This document shows, one piece after another, positions 7,141 to 13,436 of a stretch of DNA of 17,852 nucleotides. Made by a program: the position numbers and the translations under genes. Positions within the stretch are counted from its first letter, which is position 1. Every line of letters begins with the position of its first letter. The stretch spans positions 1 through 17,852 of the forward strand of contig NZ_CALIJF010000192.1 in assembly GCF_938018035.1 (NCBI RefSeq). Reading direction: 5' to 3'. The notes beneath the pieces were generated by a model. The model made no database searches and was not told the DNA's origin. It was given only the letters and a program-made list of their open reading frames with translations. This DNA is from an uncultured Campylobacter sp. (GTDB lineage: Bacteria; Campylobacterota; Campylobacteria; Campylobacterales; Campylobacteraceae).

Positions 7141-8348
7141 CACAGCTCCATTTTAGTAGTAAGCACTCGCACGCCCGGCAACTCCTTGCCTTCGATGAGT
7201 TCTAAGCTCGCGCCGCCTCCGGTAGAAATAAAAGTCATATCATCGGCGTTGCCCGCGCGTTCGACAACATCTGCAGTATCGCCACCGCCCACTACGGTCG
7301 TGGCGTCGCTATCTGCGATCGCGTGCGATATATGTAGGCTACCACGAGCGAATTTATCGATCTCAAAAACTCCCATCGGTCCGTTCCACCAGATCGTTTG
7401 CGCATCGTCTAGGGCTTCTTTAAAAAGCGCTACGGTCGCAGGCCCGATATCTAGCCCCATCCAATCGCTTGGAATTTCTTGGACGGTAACCTTTTTTGTA
7501 ACGGCATCTTGCGAGCATTGCGGAGCTGCGACGGCATCGACAGGGATATAAATTTTAACCCCAAGCTCTTTGCCGCGGCGCAAGATATTTAGTGCGTCAG
7601 ATATAAGATCCTCCTCTAAAAGCGAATTACCGATGTCATATCCGACGGCTTTTAAAAACGTAAATGCCATGCCGCCGCCGATGATGAGCTTATCGACTTT
7701 AGGAAGTAAATTTTTAAGCGCCTGAAGCTTGCCGCTTACTTTGCTACCGCCCGTTACGGCTACGAAAGGACGCGCAGGATCTTTAATAAGGTCTTTGGCA
7801 AATTTTATCTCTTTTAGCAGCAAAAATCCCGCCGCCTTGTGCGCCTCATCGTAGAATTTCGTAATCGCCTCCACCGAAGCATGCGCGCGGTGGCATACGC
7901 CAAAAGCATCGTTGATATAAAATTCCGCGTAGCTTGCGAGCCTCTTAGCTAGCGCCTCGTCGTTTTTGCTCTCGCCCTTTTCAAAGCGCAGATTATCCAG
8001 CAGAAGCACTTTGCCCTTTTTAAGCGAATTTACCGCAGCTCCAGCTTCCTCGCCCGCGACATCAGAGACAAATTTTATCTCGCGTTCCAAAAGCCTAGAT
8101 AGCCTCTTTACCACAGGCTTTAGGCTAAGTCTTTCTTCGTATCCGTTTTTCGGGCGTCCTAAGTGGCTGGCTAAAATTACCGCGCAGCCCTCGTCTAAGC
8201 AATATTTAATCGTAGGGATAGACGAACGGATGCGACGATCGTCCGTAATATTGCAAAACTCATCCATCGGCACGTTAAAATCGCACCTGATAAAAACGCG
8301 CGCGCCGTCTTTAAATTTCAAATCTTTAATCGAAAGAATTTCGCCCAT
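7140..8348 (-). CDS. pgk: Phosphoglycerate kinase
   Basis: 402 aa. It transfers phosphate between 1,3-bisphosphoglycerate and ADP in the cytoplasm. The N-terminal substrate domain has VFIRCDFNVPMD and ILASHLGRP, then LLDNLRFEKGE. The C-terminal nucleotide domain has AVTGGSKVSGKL, IIGGGMAFTFLKA, IWWNGPMGVFE and VVGGGDTADV, with the STGGGASLELIEG stretch near the end. I place the start at ATG 8348 (MGEILS), one base after the gapA stop and with AAGGAAATAAG upstream. A longer frame from 8372 would read into the end of gapA without its own ribosome site. Its stop overlaps the tpiA ATG. Confidence 0.97.
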   Translation of the reverse strand: MGEILSIKDLKFKDGARVFIRCDFNVPMDEFCNITDDRRIRSSIPTIKYCLDEGCAVILASHLGRPKNGYEERLSLKPVVKRLSRLLEREIKFVSDVAGEEAGAAVNSLKKGKVLLLDNLRFEKGESKNDEALAKRLASYAEFYINDAFGVCHRAHASVEAITKFYDEAHKAAGFLLLKEIKFAKDLIKDPARPFVAVTGGSKVSGKLQALKNLLPKVDKLIIGGGMAFTFLKAVGYDIGNSLLEEDLISDALNILRRGKELGVKIYIPVDAVAAPQCSQDAVTKKVTVQEIPSDWMGLDIGPATVALFKEALDDAQTIWWNGPMGVFEIDKFARGSLHISHAIADSDATTVVGGGDTADVVERAGNADDMTFISTGGGASLELIEGKELPGVRVLTTKMEL

Positions 8349-8349
8349 C

Positions 8350-9354
8350 TTATTTCCTTCTTTTTGCCGCATATAGGGCTAAATCGATGAGGCGCTCGCT
8401 ATATCCCCACTCGTTGTCATACCAGCTCATCACTTTTATCAGATTGCCGTCAATTACCTGCGTGCAGTCGCTAGCTACGATGCTGGAGTATTCTGAAGTA
8501 CAAAAATCGCTGCTGACACGGCTATCGTCGTCTACGAGCAAAATTCCTTTCATCTCTTTAGCGGCATAGCGGCGGAAAATTTCGTTTAGCTCCTCGGCGC
8601 TCGTCTGCTTGCGCGTTAGCACCGTTAGATCAACCATCGAAACGTTAGCTACCGGCACGCGCACAGATTTTCCGTGCATCTTACCGCTTAGCTGCGGAAG
8701 TACCTTACTAATCGCTTTTGCCGCACCCGTCGTAGTCGGAGCGATATTAAGAGCCGCGGCGCGTGAACGGCGAAAATCCTTGGCTTTTACATCGACTAGA
8801 CTCTGTCCATGTGTATAGGCGTGAATCGTCGTCATCAGACCCTTTTCGATGCCAAGCTCATCGTCTAAAATTTTTGCAATCGGAGCCAGACCGTTAGTGG
8901 TGCAGCTAGCGTTTGAGATGACGCGCTGTCCTGCATAAGCGCCCTCATTAACGCCGATTACGAAAGTAGGCGTATCATCCTTGGCAGGCGCGCTCATTAC
9001 GACTACGCCGATACCGTTATCTATGAACGGCTTGCATTTTTCGCTCGTTAAAAACGCACCAGTACATTCAAGCACAGCTTCTGCACCATCGCCCGCAAAA
9101 TCAAGCTCCGCAGGCTCTCTGGTGGAATAGACACGGATTTTTTTGCCGTCTACGGCTATGCATTCGTCGCTTAGAATTTCTACTTTTTTACGAAACTCGC
9201 CGTGAACGGTGTCGTATTGAAGCAGGTATCTCGTAAGCTCGCGCTTAGCGGTATCGTTGATCGCCACAAGCTCCACATCGTCCCTGCTTAGCGCAATTCT
9301 AGCCGCGCACCTACCGATCCTTCCAAAGCCGTTAATTGCGATTTTTACTGCCAT
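8350..9354 (-). CDS. gapA: Glyceraldehyde-3-phosphate dehydrogenase, type I
   Basis: 334 aa, full length. It oxidises glyceraldehyde-3-phosphate to 1,3-bisphosphoglycerate, or the reverse. The nucleotide motif INGFGRIGR starts at residue 7, and D near VAINDT suggests NAD preference. The active-site cysteine is in SNASCTTNGLAP, with a histidine in the IHAYTHGQ segment. The C-terminal WYDNEWGYSERLIDL is invariant in the family. AAGGAG lies seven bases before the ATG. It is the first gene of the gapA-pgk-tpiA operon and is transcribed away from the lipoprotein gene at 9492 across a 137-bp shared promoter region. Confidence 0.97.
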   Translation of the reverse strand: MAVKIAINGFGRIGRCAARIALSRDDVELVAINDTAKRELTRYLLQYDTVHGEFRKKVEILSDECIAVDGKKIRVYSTREPAELDFAGDGAEAVLECTGAFLTSEKCKPFIDNGIGVVVMSAPAKDDTPTFVIGVNEGAYAGQRVISNASCTTNGLAPIAKILDDELGIEKGLMTTIHAYTHGQSLVDVKAKDFRRSRAAALNIAPTTTGAAKAISKVLPQLSGKMHGKSVRVPVANVSMVDLTVLTRKQTSAEELNEIFRRYAAKEMKGILLVDDDSRVSSDFCTSEYSSIVASDCTQVIDGNLIKVMSWYDNEWGYSERLIDLALYAAKRRK

Positions 9355-9388
9355 AAGGTTCTCCTTATTTGGGATGTTTTCAGCTGGA

Positions 9389-9394
9389 ATTTTA
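9389..9394 (-). promoter_or_regulatory. Candidate -10 box for gapA operon
   Basis: The minus strand reads TTTAGTAAAATTCC, with TAAAAT 35 bases upstream of the gapA ATG and a T/A-rich upstream block, as in Campylobacter promoters. The match is imperfect, but it is the best one in the divergent region. Confidence 0.45.
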
Positions 9395-9405
9395 CTAAAT
9401 TTGGG

Positions 9406-9420
9406 TTAATCTTTGATTAA
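9406..9420. promoter_or_regulatory. Palindrome TTAATC-TTT-GATTAA in the divergent promoter region
   Basis: A perfect six-base dyad with a three-base spacer sits about 11 bp upstream of the gapA -10 and about 38 bp upstream of the lipoprotein -10. This is where an operator could affect the gapA promoter. It is seen directly; the function is inference. Confidence 0.35.
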
Positions 9421-9458
9421 ATAAAAAGTCGCGAAATCTAGGATTTACTTTTTGGCTA

Positions 9459-9464
9459 TATAAT
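9459..9464 (+). promoter_or_regulatory. -10 box for the MliC-like lipoprotein gene
   Basis: TTTTTGGCTATATAATTCGCG carries a perfect TATAAT behind a T-rich stretch. It lies 27 bases before the ATG, with AAAGGAG as ribosome site. Confidence 0.7.
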
Positions 9465-9491
9465 TCGCGAACTTTTTTTAAAGGAGAAAAA

Positions 9492-9869
9492 ATGAGACGA
9501 ATTGTATTCTCGTCATTAGCGGCAATCGCGATTTTAAGCGGATGCAGCCAACCTAAGGCCGATACGGCTCCGCAGCAAAAGCAAGAGCCTGTAGCGCATA
9601 CGATCGTATTTCTGCTCGGAGAGACCGGAGATAAGCGCATCAGCCTTAGCTCGAACGATATGTTCGCAACGGGCGTGTTAACCGACGAAAAAGGCAAAAA
9701 GCATAATCTTAAACGCGCGGCTTCCGCAAGCGGCATAATGCTTACGAACGACGAAGGCATCGAGCTTCTTTTCAAACGCGGAGAGGGAGTGTATACACCG
9801 GGAAAAGGCAAGAAGGATATTCCGGTAACCTACACCGAGCACGAGCACAAAAGCGGCGAAATGATGTAG
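9492..9869 (+). CDS. MliC-like lipoprotein (possible lysozyme inhibitor)
   Basis: 125 aa. The signal peptide ends in the lipobox AILSGC, with the lipidated cysteine at C18, and a short S/Q/K/P linker follows. The domain (about 34-115) has HNLKRAASASGIMLTNDEGI then ELLFKRGEGVY. This resembles the L-x-R-x-x-SASG-x-x-Y ... W-x-KG-x-x-A pattern of the membrane-bound inhibitor of c-type lysozyme (MliC). If correct, it would protect peptidoglycan from host lysozyme at the outer or inner membrane. The usual tyrosine after SASG is L (IML), and the cysteines of MliC are missing from the domain, so the call is by pattern only. The gene has its own promoter and a strong hairpin right after its stop, so it is probably monocistronic. 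Confidence 0.65.
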   Translation: MRRIVFSSLAAIAILSGCSQPKADTAPQQKQEPVAHTIVFLLGETGDKRISLSSNDMFATGVLTDEKGKKHNLKRAASASGIMLTNDEGIELLFKRGEGVYTPGKGKKDIPVTYTEHEHKSGEMM

Positions 9870-9876
9870 CCGCGGC

Positions 9877-9921
9877 GGGGTTAAATTTAAGCGCCCTAAA
9901 AAGCGAATTAAATTTAACCCC
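9877..9921 (+). terminator. Long hairpin after the lipoprotein gene, probable terminator
   Basis: GGGGTTAAATTTAA and TTAAATTTAACCCC are perfect 14-bp arms around a 17-base loop, starting eight bases after the stop codon. T-rich sequence follows (TCATTTCTAAATTT). Position favours termination, although the arms are AT-rich in the middle. Confidence 0.5.
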
Positions 9922-10246
9922 TCATTTCTAAATTTCGACTTCTTTATCCATAGCAAAATTTAACCCTCGTTTCGATCTCTTTGATCTGCAATAATATTTA
10001 ACCTTTTATTTTCGCTTCTTTCATCTACGTAAATCAAGCTTTTTTGTAAATTTAAGCTCTCGCTTGCCAAAAGCAAGCTTCGCAAACCCGAAATATCTAA
10101 ATTTTAAAATCTCCATTTAATTTGCGCTCTACCCACGAATTTTTAGTTTTAAACCGAATTTCACTTCAAATTCGATAAACTGCGCTGAAATTTTAGCAGA
10201 CCGGTGCAAATACGGCGTAAAATAGATCATTTAGCGAGATTGCCGC
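9922..10246 (+). other. Intergenic region before the CxCG protein gene
   Basis: No gene is seen. The sequence is AT-rich and contains three loose copies of an ATTTAACC...TTCTTT...ATC unit at about 9912, 9958 and 9996. It also has a hairpin GCTTGC-CAAAA-GCAAGC at 10062-10078 and a possible -10 box TAAAAT at 10218-10223, 24 bases before the next ATG. Confidence 0.5.
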
Positions 10247-10690
10247 ATGGATAGCATTAAATTTTACCTAAACGATTACGAAATTGAGGGTGAAAGCTTT
10301 ACCGAAGTCGTCGCTGCGATAAACGGCGAGCCACTGCTTGAGCTGATTAAACGGCGCGAGCAAAGCTTTGTGGCGAAAGAGGGGCAAGCTAGCATCGTGG
10401 GAAGCTACGCCTACTTAAACTTGATCGATTTTGAGGAGCTATTTTTACGCGCGGCGCTTGAGGCTGATTTGGCGCAAGATGAGCGAGATGTCGTTCTACT
10501 GGGCTGTCCGTGCGGGATCTGGAGCTGCTGGTATCTCACGCTTAAGATTAAATTTGAAACGGAGACGGTTAAGCTTTACGAGTTTAAAAACCCGCGCCGC
10601 AAAGATTGGCAGTATGGGCTTGAGTTTAAATTTGACCGCGTGAGCTTTGTGAGCGAAATTTCTAAAATCGCCTCTTTTAATAAGCTATAA
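10247..10690 (+). CDS. Uncharacterised protein with C-x-C-G-x3-C motif
   Basis: 147 aa, acidic, with no signal peptide or membrane segment, so probably cytoplasmic. The core is VVLLGCPCGIWSCWYLTLKI with C87, C89 and C94, followed by a beta-rich stretch, FKNPRRKDW (113-121) and EFKFDRVSF. The combination of an L-x-x-C-x-C-G-x-x-x-C-W segment, then an F-x-N-P-x-R segment, then a final F-x-F-D segment recalls a widespread family of uncharacterised bacterial proteins, some of them beside toxin or immunity genes. The cysteines could bind a metal or be redox-active. ATG is the only sensible start; the ribosome site is weak (GCGAG). It is convergent with the barstar gene across 99 bp. Function unknown. 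Confidence 0.75.
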   Translation: MDSIKFYLNDYEIEGESFTEVVAAINGEPLLELIKRREQSFVAKEGQASIVGSYAYLNLIDFEELFLRAALEADLAQDERDVVLLGCPCGIWSCWYLTLKIKFETETVKLYEFKNPRRKDWQYGLEFKFDRVSFVSEISKIASFNKL

Positions 10691-10740
10691 AATTCGCAAA
10701 TTTAACGGCACGCTCGAAACTGCGCCGAAACAAACCTACC

Positions 10741-10754
10741 TTTGCCTCGGCAAA
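10741..10754. terminator. Small hairpin between convergent genes
   Basis: TTTGC-CTCG-GCAAA, flanked by AAATTT on the right, lies between two converging genes. It is symmetrical enough to act on both strands but weak. Confidence 0.3.
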
Positions 10755-10789
10755 ATTTAGCTTTAAAGCGGAATGGCTGCCGCACAAAC

Positions 10790-11071
10790 TCATAGTATTA
10801 AAATTTTTGCCTCGCTGTTTCGCAAAACATCCAGCAAAATATCATAAAATTTGCCCAGCCTTAGCTTTAAAATTCCGCCCCTTTTGATGACGACAAAAAC
10901 CTGCCCGCCTCGCTCGCCCAGCGCGTCGTAAAGCGCGTCTAAATTTGCGATGTATTCGGGCTTGAAATTTAGTGCCGCGGCAAATAGCGCGAAAATTTGA
11001 TCTTTGCGCCTAATCTTTGCGCCGTCGATGATGATCTTTGCGGCGCGGCACGTTTTAAAATTTAAACTCAT
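10790..11071 (-). CDS. Barstar-family ribonuclease inhibitor
   Basis: 93 aa, close to the 90 aa of Bacillus barstar, with no signal peptide, so cytoplasmic. KIIIDGAKIRRKDQIFALFA (12-31) followed by KPEYIANLDALYDAL (37-51) is the barstar signature (PEYYGENLDALWDCL in the type protein), and the last strand is AKILIL. The two acidic residues of barstar that plug the RNase active site (D35, D39) correspond to D45 and D49. The tryptophan between them is Y48, and the loop before them is one residue shorter. It overlaps the barnase-like gene upstream by four bases (ATGA), so the inhibitor is translated coupled to the enzyme, as expected for protection before export. Binding to its neighbour is inferred from pairing and family. 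Confidence 0.9.
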   Translation of the reverse strand: MSLNFKTCRAAKIIIDGAKIRRKDQIFALFAAALNFKPEYIANLDALYDALGERGGQVFVVIKRGGILKLRLGKFYDILLDVLRNSEAKILIL

Positions 11072-11799
11072 TGCACGCGCTCGAAGCTTTCATAATGATC
11101 GGCGGTGTAAAAGATCAGCCCGTCGTTTGAAAATATCAGCCGCTTCGCGCCGCGCGGACCGCCGCGATACTCGATGTCGCACTCGCGCCAGATCCGCCCC
11201 TTTTTATCAGGTAGTCTGCGCTCAAAATTGCCGAAGCGATCGCCGCCGATGCTCTTGCCGCACGCGTATCGCCACAGATCGCCGCCCTGCCAGCCAAGCT
11301 CACCGGCCTGCTTTTTCGTGATAAAATTTTGCGGCAAAGAGCCCGTACGGCGGATATGAGCGCTCACGCACTCCCTGCTTATGCAGGGCTCGTCCGCGAG
11401 CTGATTTTTAGAATTTGCGTCTGGATTTTGAGAGTCCGAAGCTTCATAATCTGCGCTGCGCCGCCTGTGAGCGTCCGCCTCATCTTTAGGATTTACGGCG
11501 GCGGACTCGTTTACTTGCGGATGAGATTTTAAATCTCCTAGATCTGCCCCGCCGTCTGCGCTTCTTGCGCCGCTCTCATTTTTTGCGTCGGCGCTGCTTG
11601 CAGGATTTTCGGAACTTGAAATTTTACGATCGGTGCTGCTTTTTAAATTTTGCACGCCGCTTTTACGCGACGCAGCATCCAGGGTTTTGGAGGTAAAAAT
11701 CCGCTCATCTTTAGCCGCGGGGCTGCGCGAATTGGAGATGAAATTTAGCGCCAAAAGAAGTGCTGCAAAAATTGCGAGCGGGATCAGCTTTTTTGCCAC
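11068..11799 (-). CDS. Barnase-type guanyl-preferring ribonuclease, exported or membrane-anchored
   Basis: 243 aa from GTG 11799. Residues 4-21 form a hydrophobic segment after MAKK, without a clear cleavage site: signal peptide or anchor. Residues 25-135 are a low-complexity S/D/N/K/A linker. The catalytic domain (about 140-243) aligns closely with Bacillus barnase: LPQNFITKKQAGELGW, GKSIGGDRFGN, GRIWRECDIEY and YTADHYESF. Catalytic equivalents are present: K162 (K27), E206 (E73), R216 (R83), R220 (R87) and H235 (H102). The R59 position is F192. The domain adds cysteines C139, C144, C180 and C207, possibly disulfides. GTG is chosen because AGAGG precedes it and it lies two bases after the dedA stop; the frame can be extended to 11964 only through dedA. 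The barstar gene follows with a four-base overlap. Confidence 0.9.
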   Translation of the reverse strand: MAKKLIPLAIFAALLLALNFISNSRSPAAKDERIFTSKTLDAASRKSGVQNLKSSTDRKISSSENPASSADAKNESGARSADGGADLGDLKSHPQVNESAAVNPKDEADAHRRRSADYEASDSQNPDANSKNQLADEPCISRECVSAHIRRTGSLPQNFITKKQAGELGWQGGDLWRYACGKSIGGDRFGNFERRLPDKKGRIWRECDIEYRGGPRGAKRLIFSNDGLIFYTADHYESFERVQ

Positions 11800-11801
11800 C
11801 G

Positions 11802-12365
11802 CTAGCCTCTTTTGCGGGTCGCGAAGCGAAAATAGAGCACGATCGCCGCTACTATCGCGCCTAGAGCCAGCGGAGCGATCCACGGCGCGTCCTTGACATG
11901 CGCATAGAGCCCGCGCACGAAATCGCCCGCGTAATAGCTCAGTAACCCCACCACAAGCGCCCAAATGAGCGAGCTTACGGCATTGATGACGCTAAATTTT
12001 AAAAACGAATATTTTGTAATACCAATCGCGATCGGCACGAGGGTTTTGAGGCCGTAGATAAATTTTTTAATCAAAATGATACGGTCGCCGTATTTACGAA
12101 ACAAAATCTGTGCCAGAGCGAGATTGCGGCGCTGTTTGCGCAGATATGGCATGATCTCTTTTTTATTGTAGCGGCTTACTAAAAACAGCCCCGAATCGCC
12201 TATGAAGTTCGATATGCAGGCGATTACGATGCATAAAACGATATTGAGCTCGCCGGCCGAGCTTAGCACGCCCGCCGCCGCAAGCGCCAAAAATCCTCCG
12301 CCCAGCGAATATAAAAACAGTATCAGATACCCCCACGTATGGAGGTTTGCAAACATCGATTCCAT
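11802..12365 (-). CDS. DedA-family membrane protein
   Basis: 187 aa with about four or five hydrophobic segments, of the DedA/VTT (SNARE-associated) family. Members are inner-membrane lipid scramblases or transporters linked to undecaprenyl-phosphate or phosphatidylethanolamine turnover and membrane energetics. GGGFLALAAAGVLSSAG (first re-entrant region), FIGDSGLFLVSRY, FRKYGDRIILIKKFIYGLKTLVPI and a W-x8-YYAGD end segment follow the family order. The conserved arginines of the F-x-P-x-x-R element are lysines here (KKFIYGLK). ATG 12365 has AAAGGA in front; TTG 12368 is the alternative. It is the first gene of the dedA-barnase-barstar cluster. Confidence 0.88.
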   Translation of the reverse strand: MESMFANLHTWGYLILFLYSLGGGFLALAAAGVLSSAGELNIVLCIVIACISNFIGDSGLFLVSRYNKKEIMPYLRKQRRNLALAQILFRKYGDRIILIKKFIYGLKTLVPIAIGITKYSFLKFSVINAVSSLIWALVVGLLSYYAGDFVRGLYAHVKDAPWIAPLALGAIVAAIVLYFRFATRKRG

Positions 12366-12582
12366 CAAATCCTTTCATTAGATCGTATAAAATTCTATAA
12401 ATTTTGACTAAAGCAGCTTTAAAATTCGGCGCGAAAGCTTCACTCCAACATCCCACGACGCCACTTGATTTTGTTGCGACATTAAATTAAAATTCCGAGC
12501 AGCTGTCGCGAAATATAAAATTTCGCCGCAAAATATCAAGCGAAATTCTAAAATAAAATTTCTAGGCATCAAGTAAAATCAC

Positions 12583-12609
12583 CGCAAAATTTAGCGGTAA
12601 AATTTTGCG
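12583..12609. repeat. Perfect 10-bp inverted repeat
   Basis: CGCAAAATTT-AGCGGTA-AAATTTTGCG lies in the middle of the region between the Ysc84 and dedA genes. It is a stable hairpin by eye; the role is unknown. Confidence 0.5.
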
Positions 12610-12809
12610 ACTATAAATTTAATGACAAAATTTCGACTTCTTTAGAATTCAAAGTAACTTGCGAATTACGAAGGATTTACGCGATATCTTCAAATGCCTC
12701 CCACCCCGCGAATTGCAATAAAATTACGCACCTAAGTCTATTATTCTGCAGAAATTACGCGAGCAAAATTCCAAGCCGCTAATAAAACGCTCATAAAGCA
12801 AAATTTTTC

Positions 12810-12829
12810 GCTAAGCTATGCGCCTTAGC
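12810..12829 (-). terminator. Possible terminator after the Ysc84-domain gene
   Basis: On the minus strand GCTAAG-GCGCATAG-CTTAGC is followed by GAAAAATTTTGC, 16 bases past the stop. The six-pair stem is sound but the T-run is short. The loop word AGGCGCATAG also occurs in the hairpin after tpiA. Confidence 0.45.
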
Positions 12830-12844
12830 ATTTCTAGCTAAATT

Positions 12845-13426
12845 TTACTCATCTGCGCCAATTACTCGCATCAAAAGCGCATAGCCCTCAGTATTTGGAT
12901 CAAAAGCGCGGTCATTTTTGGTCTCCAGCACCGAACCGCCCAGGCTCACGCCAGCGAATAATCCGCCTTTGTTCGTAAAGACGTACATATCTTGATTTAG
13001 TACGTCTAGTGCGCCCGAGTCCGCGCTGTAATTGCCCGCGACCGCCGTCGCATCGCCCGAAAGCGTGATTTGGGAATTTCTCATTTTTTGGATCACATCG
13101 TCATGCATTACGAAAATAACTAGATAATTATCCTCATAGCCGATCTGAAGTCCTACGCTGGCGCTGCTGATCTCAGCGCCGCTAACGCTATGCGCGCCGT
13201 CGTCATTGTAAATGATGATCCCCTCGCCATACATGCCGCCTATGATGAAGCCTAGCTTCTTAACGCTCGGAAATATCACTATCGCGCGGGCTTGCTGCGC
13301 TAGGTATTTATACTGCGCGTTCGTGCGCATCACCGACGAATAAGCGCTCGCGCTATCAATGATGAGCTCATCCTCGGCAAATGCCGCGCTAAAAAGCAAA
13401 AATAAAGCGATTATAAATTTTTTCAT
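12845..13426 (-). CDS. Exported Ysc84/SYLF-domain (DUF500) protein
   Basis: 193 aa. A signal peptide (MKKFIIALFLLFSAAFA) is probably cleaved before E18, placing the protein in the periplasm. The rest is a SYLF/Ysc84 domain, known to bind phosphoinositides or lipids in eukaryotes and of unclear role in bacteria. The signature is ARAIVIFPSVKKLGFIIGGMYGEGI (47-71), then VGLQIGYEDNYLVIFVM, then VFTNKGGLFAGVSLGGSVL. The gene lies ten bases downstream of the rny stop, so it is probably co-transcribed, and a hairpin follows it. Nothing in the sequence shows its substrate. Confidence 0.88.
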   Translation of the reverse strand: MKKFIIALFLLFSAAFAEDELIIDSASAYSSVMRTNAQYKYLAQQARAIVIFPSVKKLGFIIGGMYGEGIIIYNDDGAHSVSGAEISSASVGLQIGYEDNYLVIFVMHDDVIQKMRNSQITLSGDATAVAGNYSADSGALDVLNQDMYVFTNKGGLFAGVSLGGSVLETKNDRAFDPNTEGYALLMRVIGADE

Positions 13427-13436
13427 TTCATACTCC

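Larger units (their letters stand above)
12366..12844 (-). other. 479-bp AT-rich intergenic region with several hairpins
   Basis: No credible gene lies here; all frames are short. Hairpins seen are GCGAAAT-ATAAA-ATTTCGC (12508-12526), a ten-pair one at 12583-12609 and GCTAAG-N8-CTTAGC (12810-12829). AT-rich DNA at 12385-12410 (minus TATAGAATTTTATACGAT) probably contains the dedA promoter. The density of paired A/T words may simply reflect the common AAAATTTT vocabulary of this genome. Confidence 0.5.

Noticed and set aside
8349..8372. Longer pgk start eight codons upstream
   Set aside because: It lies in the gapA end and lacks a ribosome site; MGEILS after AAGGAAATAAG fits the family N-terminus.
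9395..9811. 138-codon minus-strand frame opposite the lipoprotein
   Set aside because: It is a shadow of the lipoprotein gene, which has promoter, ribosome site, lipobox and terminator.
11800..11964. N-terminal extension of the barnase-like protein to an upstream start
   Set aside because: The extra 55 codons lie inside dedA in another frame; the GTG with ribosome site and following hydrophobic segment is the better start.
12163..12456. 97-codon minus-strand frame upstream of and inside dedA
   Set aside because: It has no homology pattern, overlaps the dedA membrane segments in another frame and covers its promoter region.
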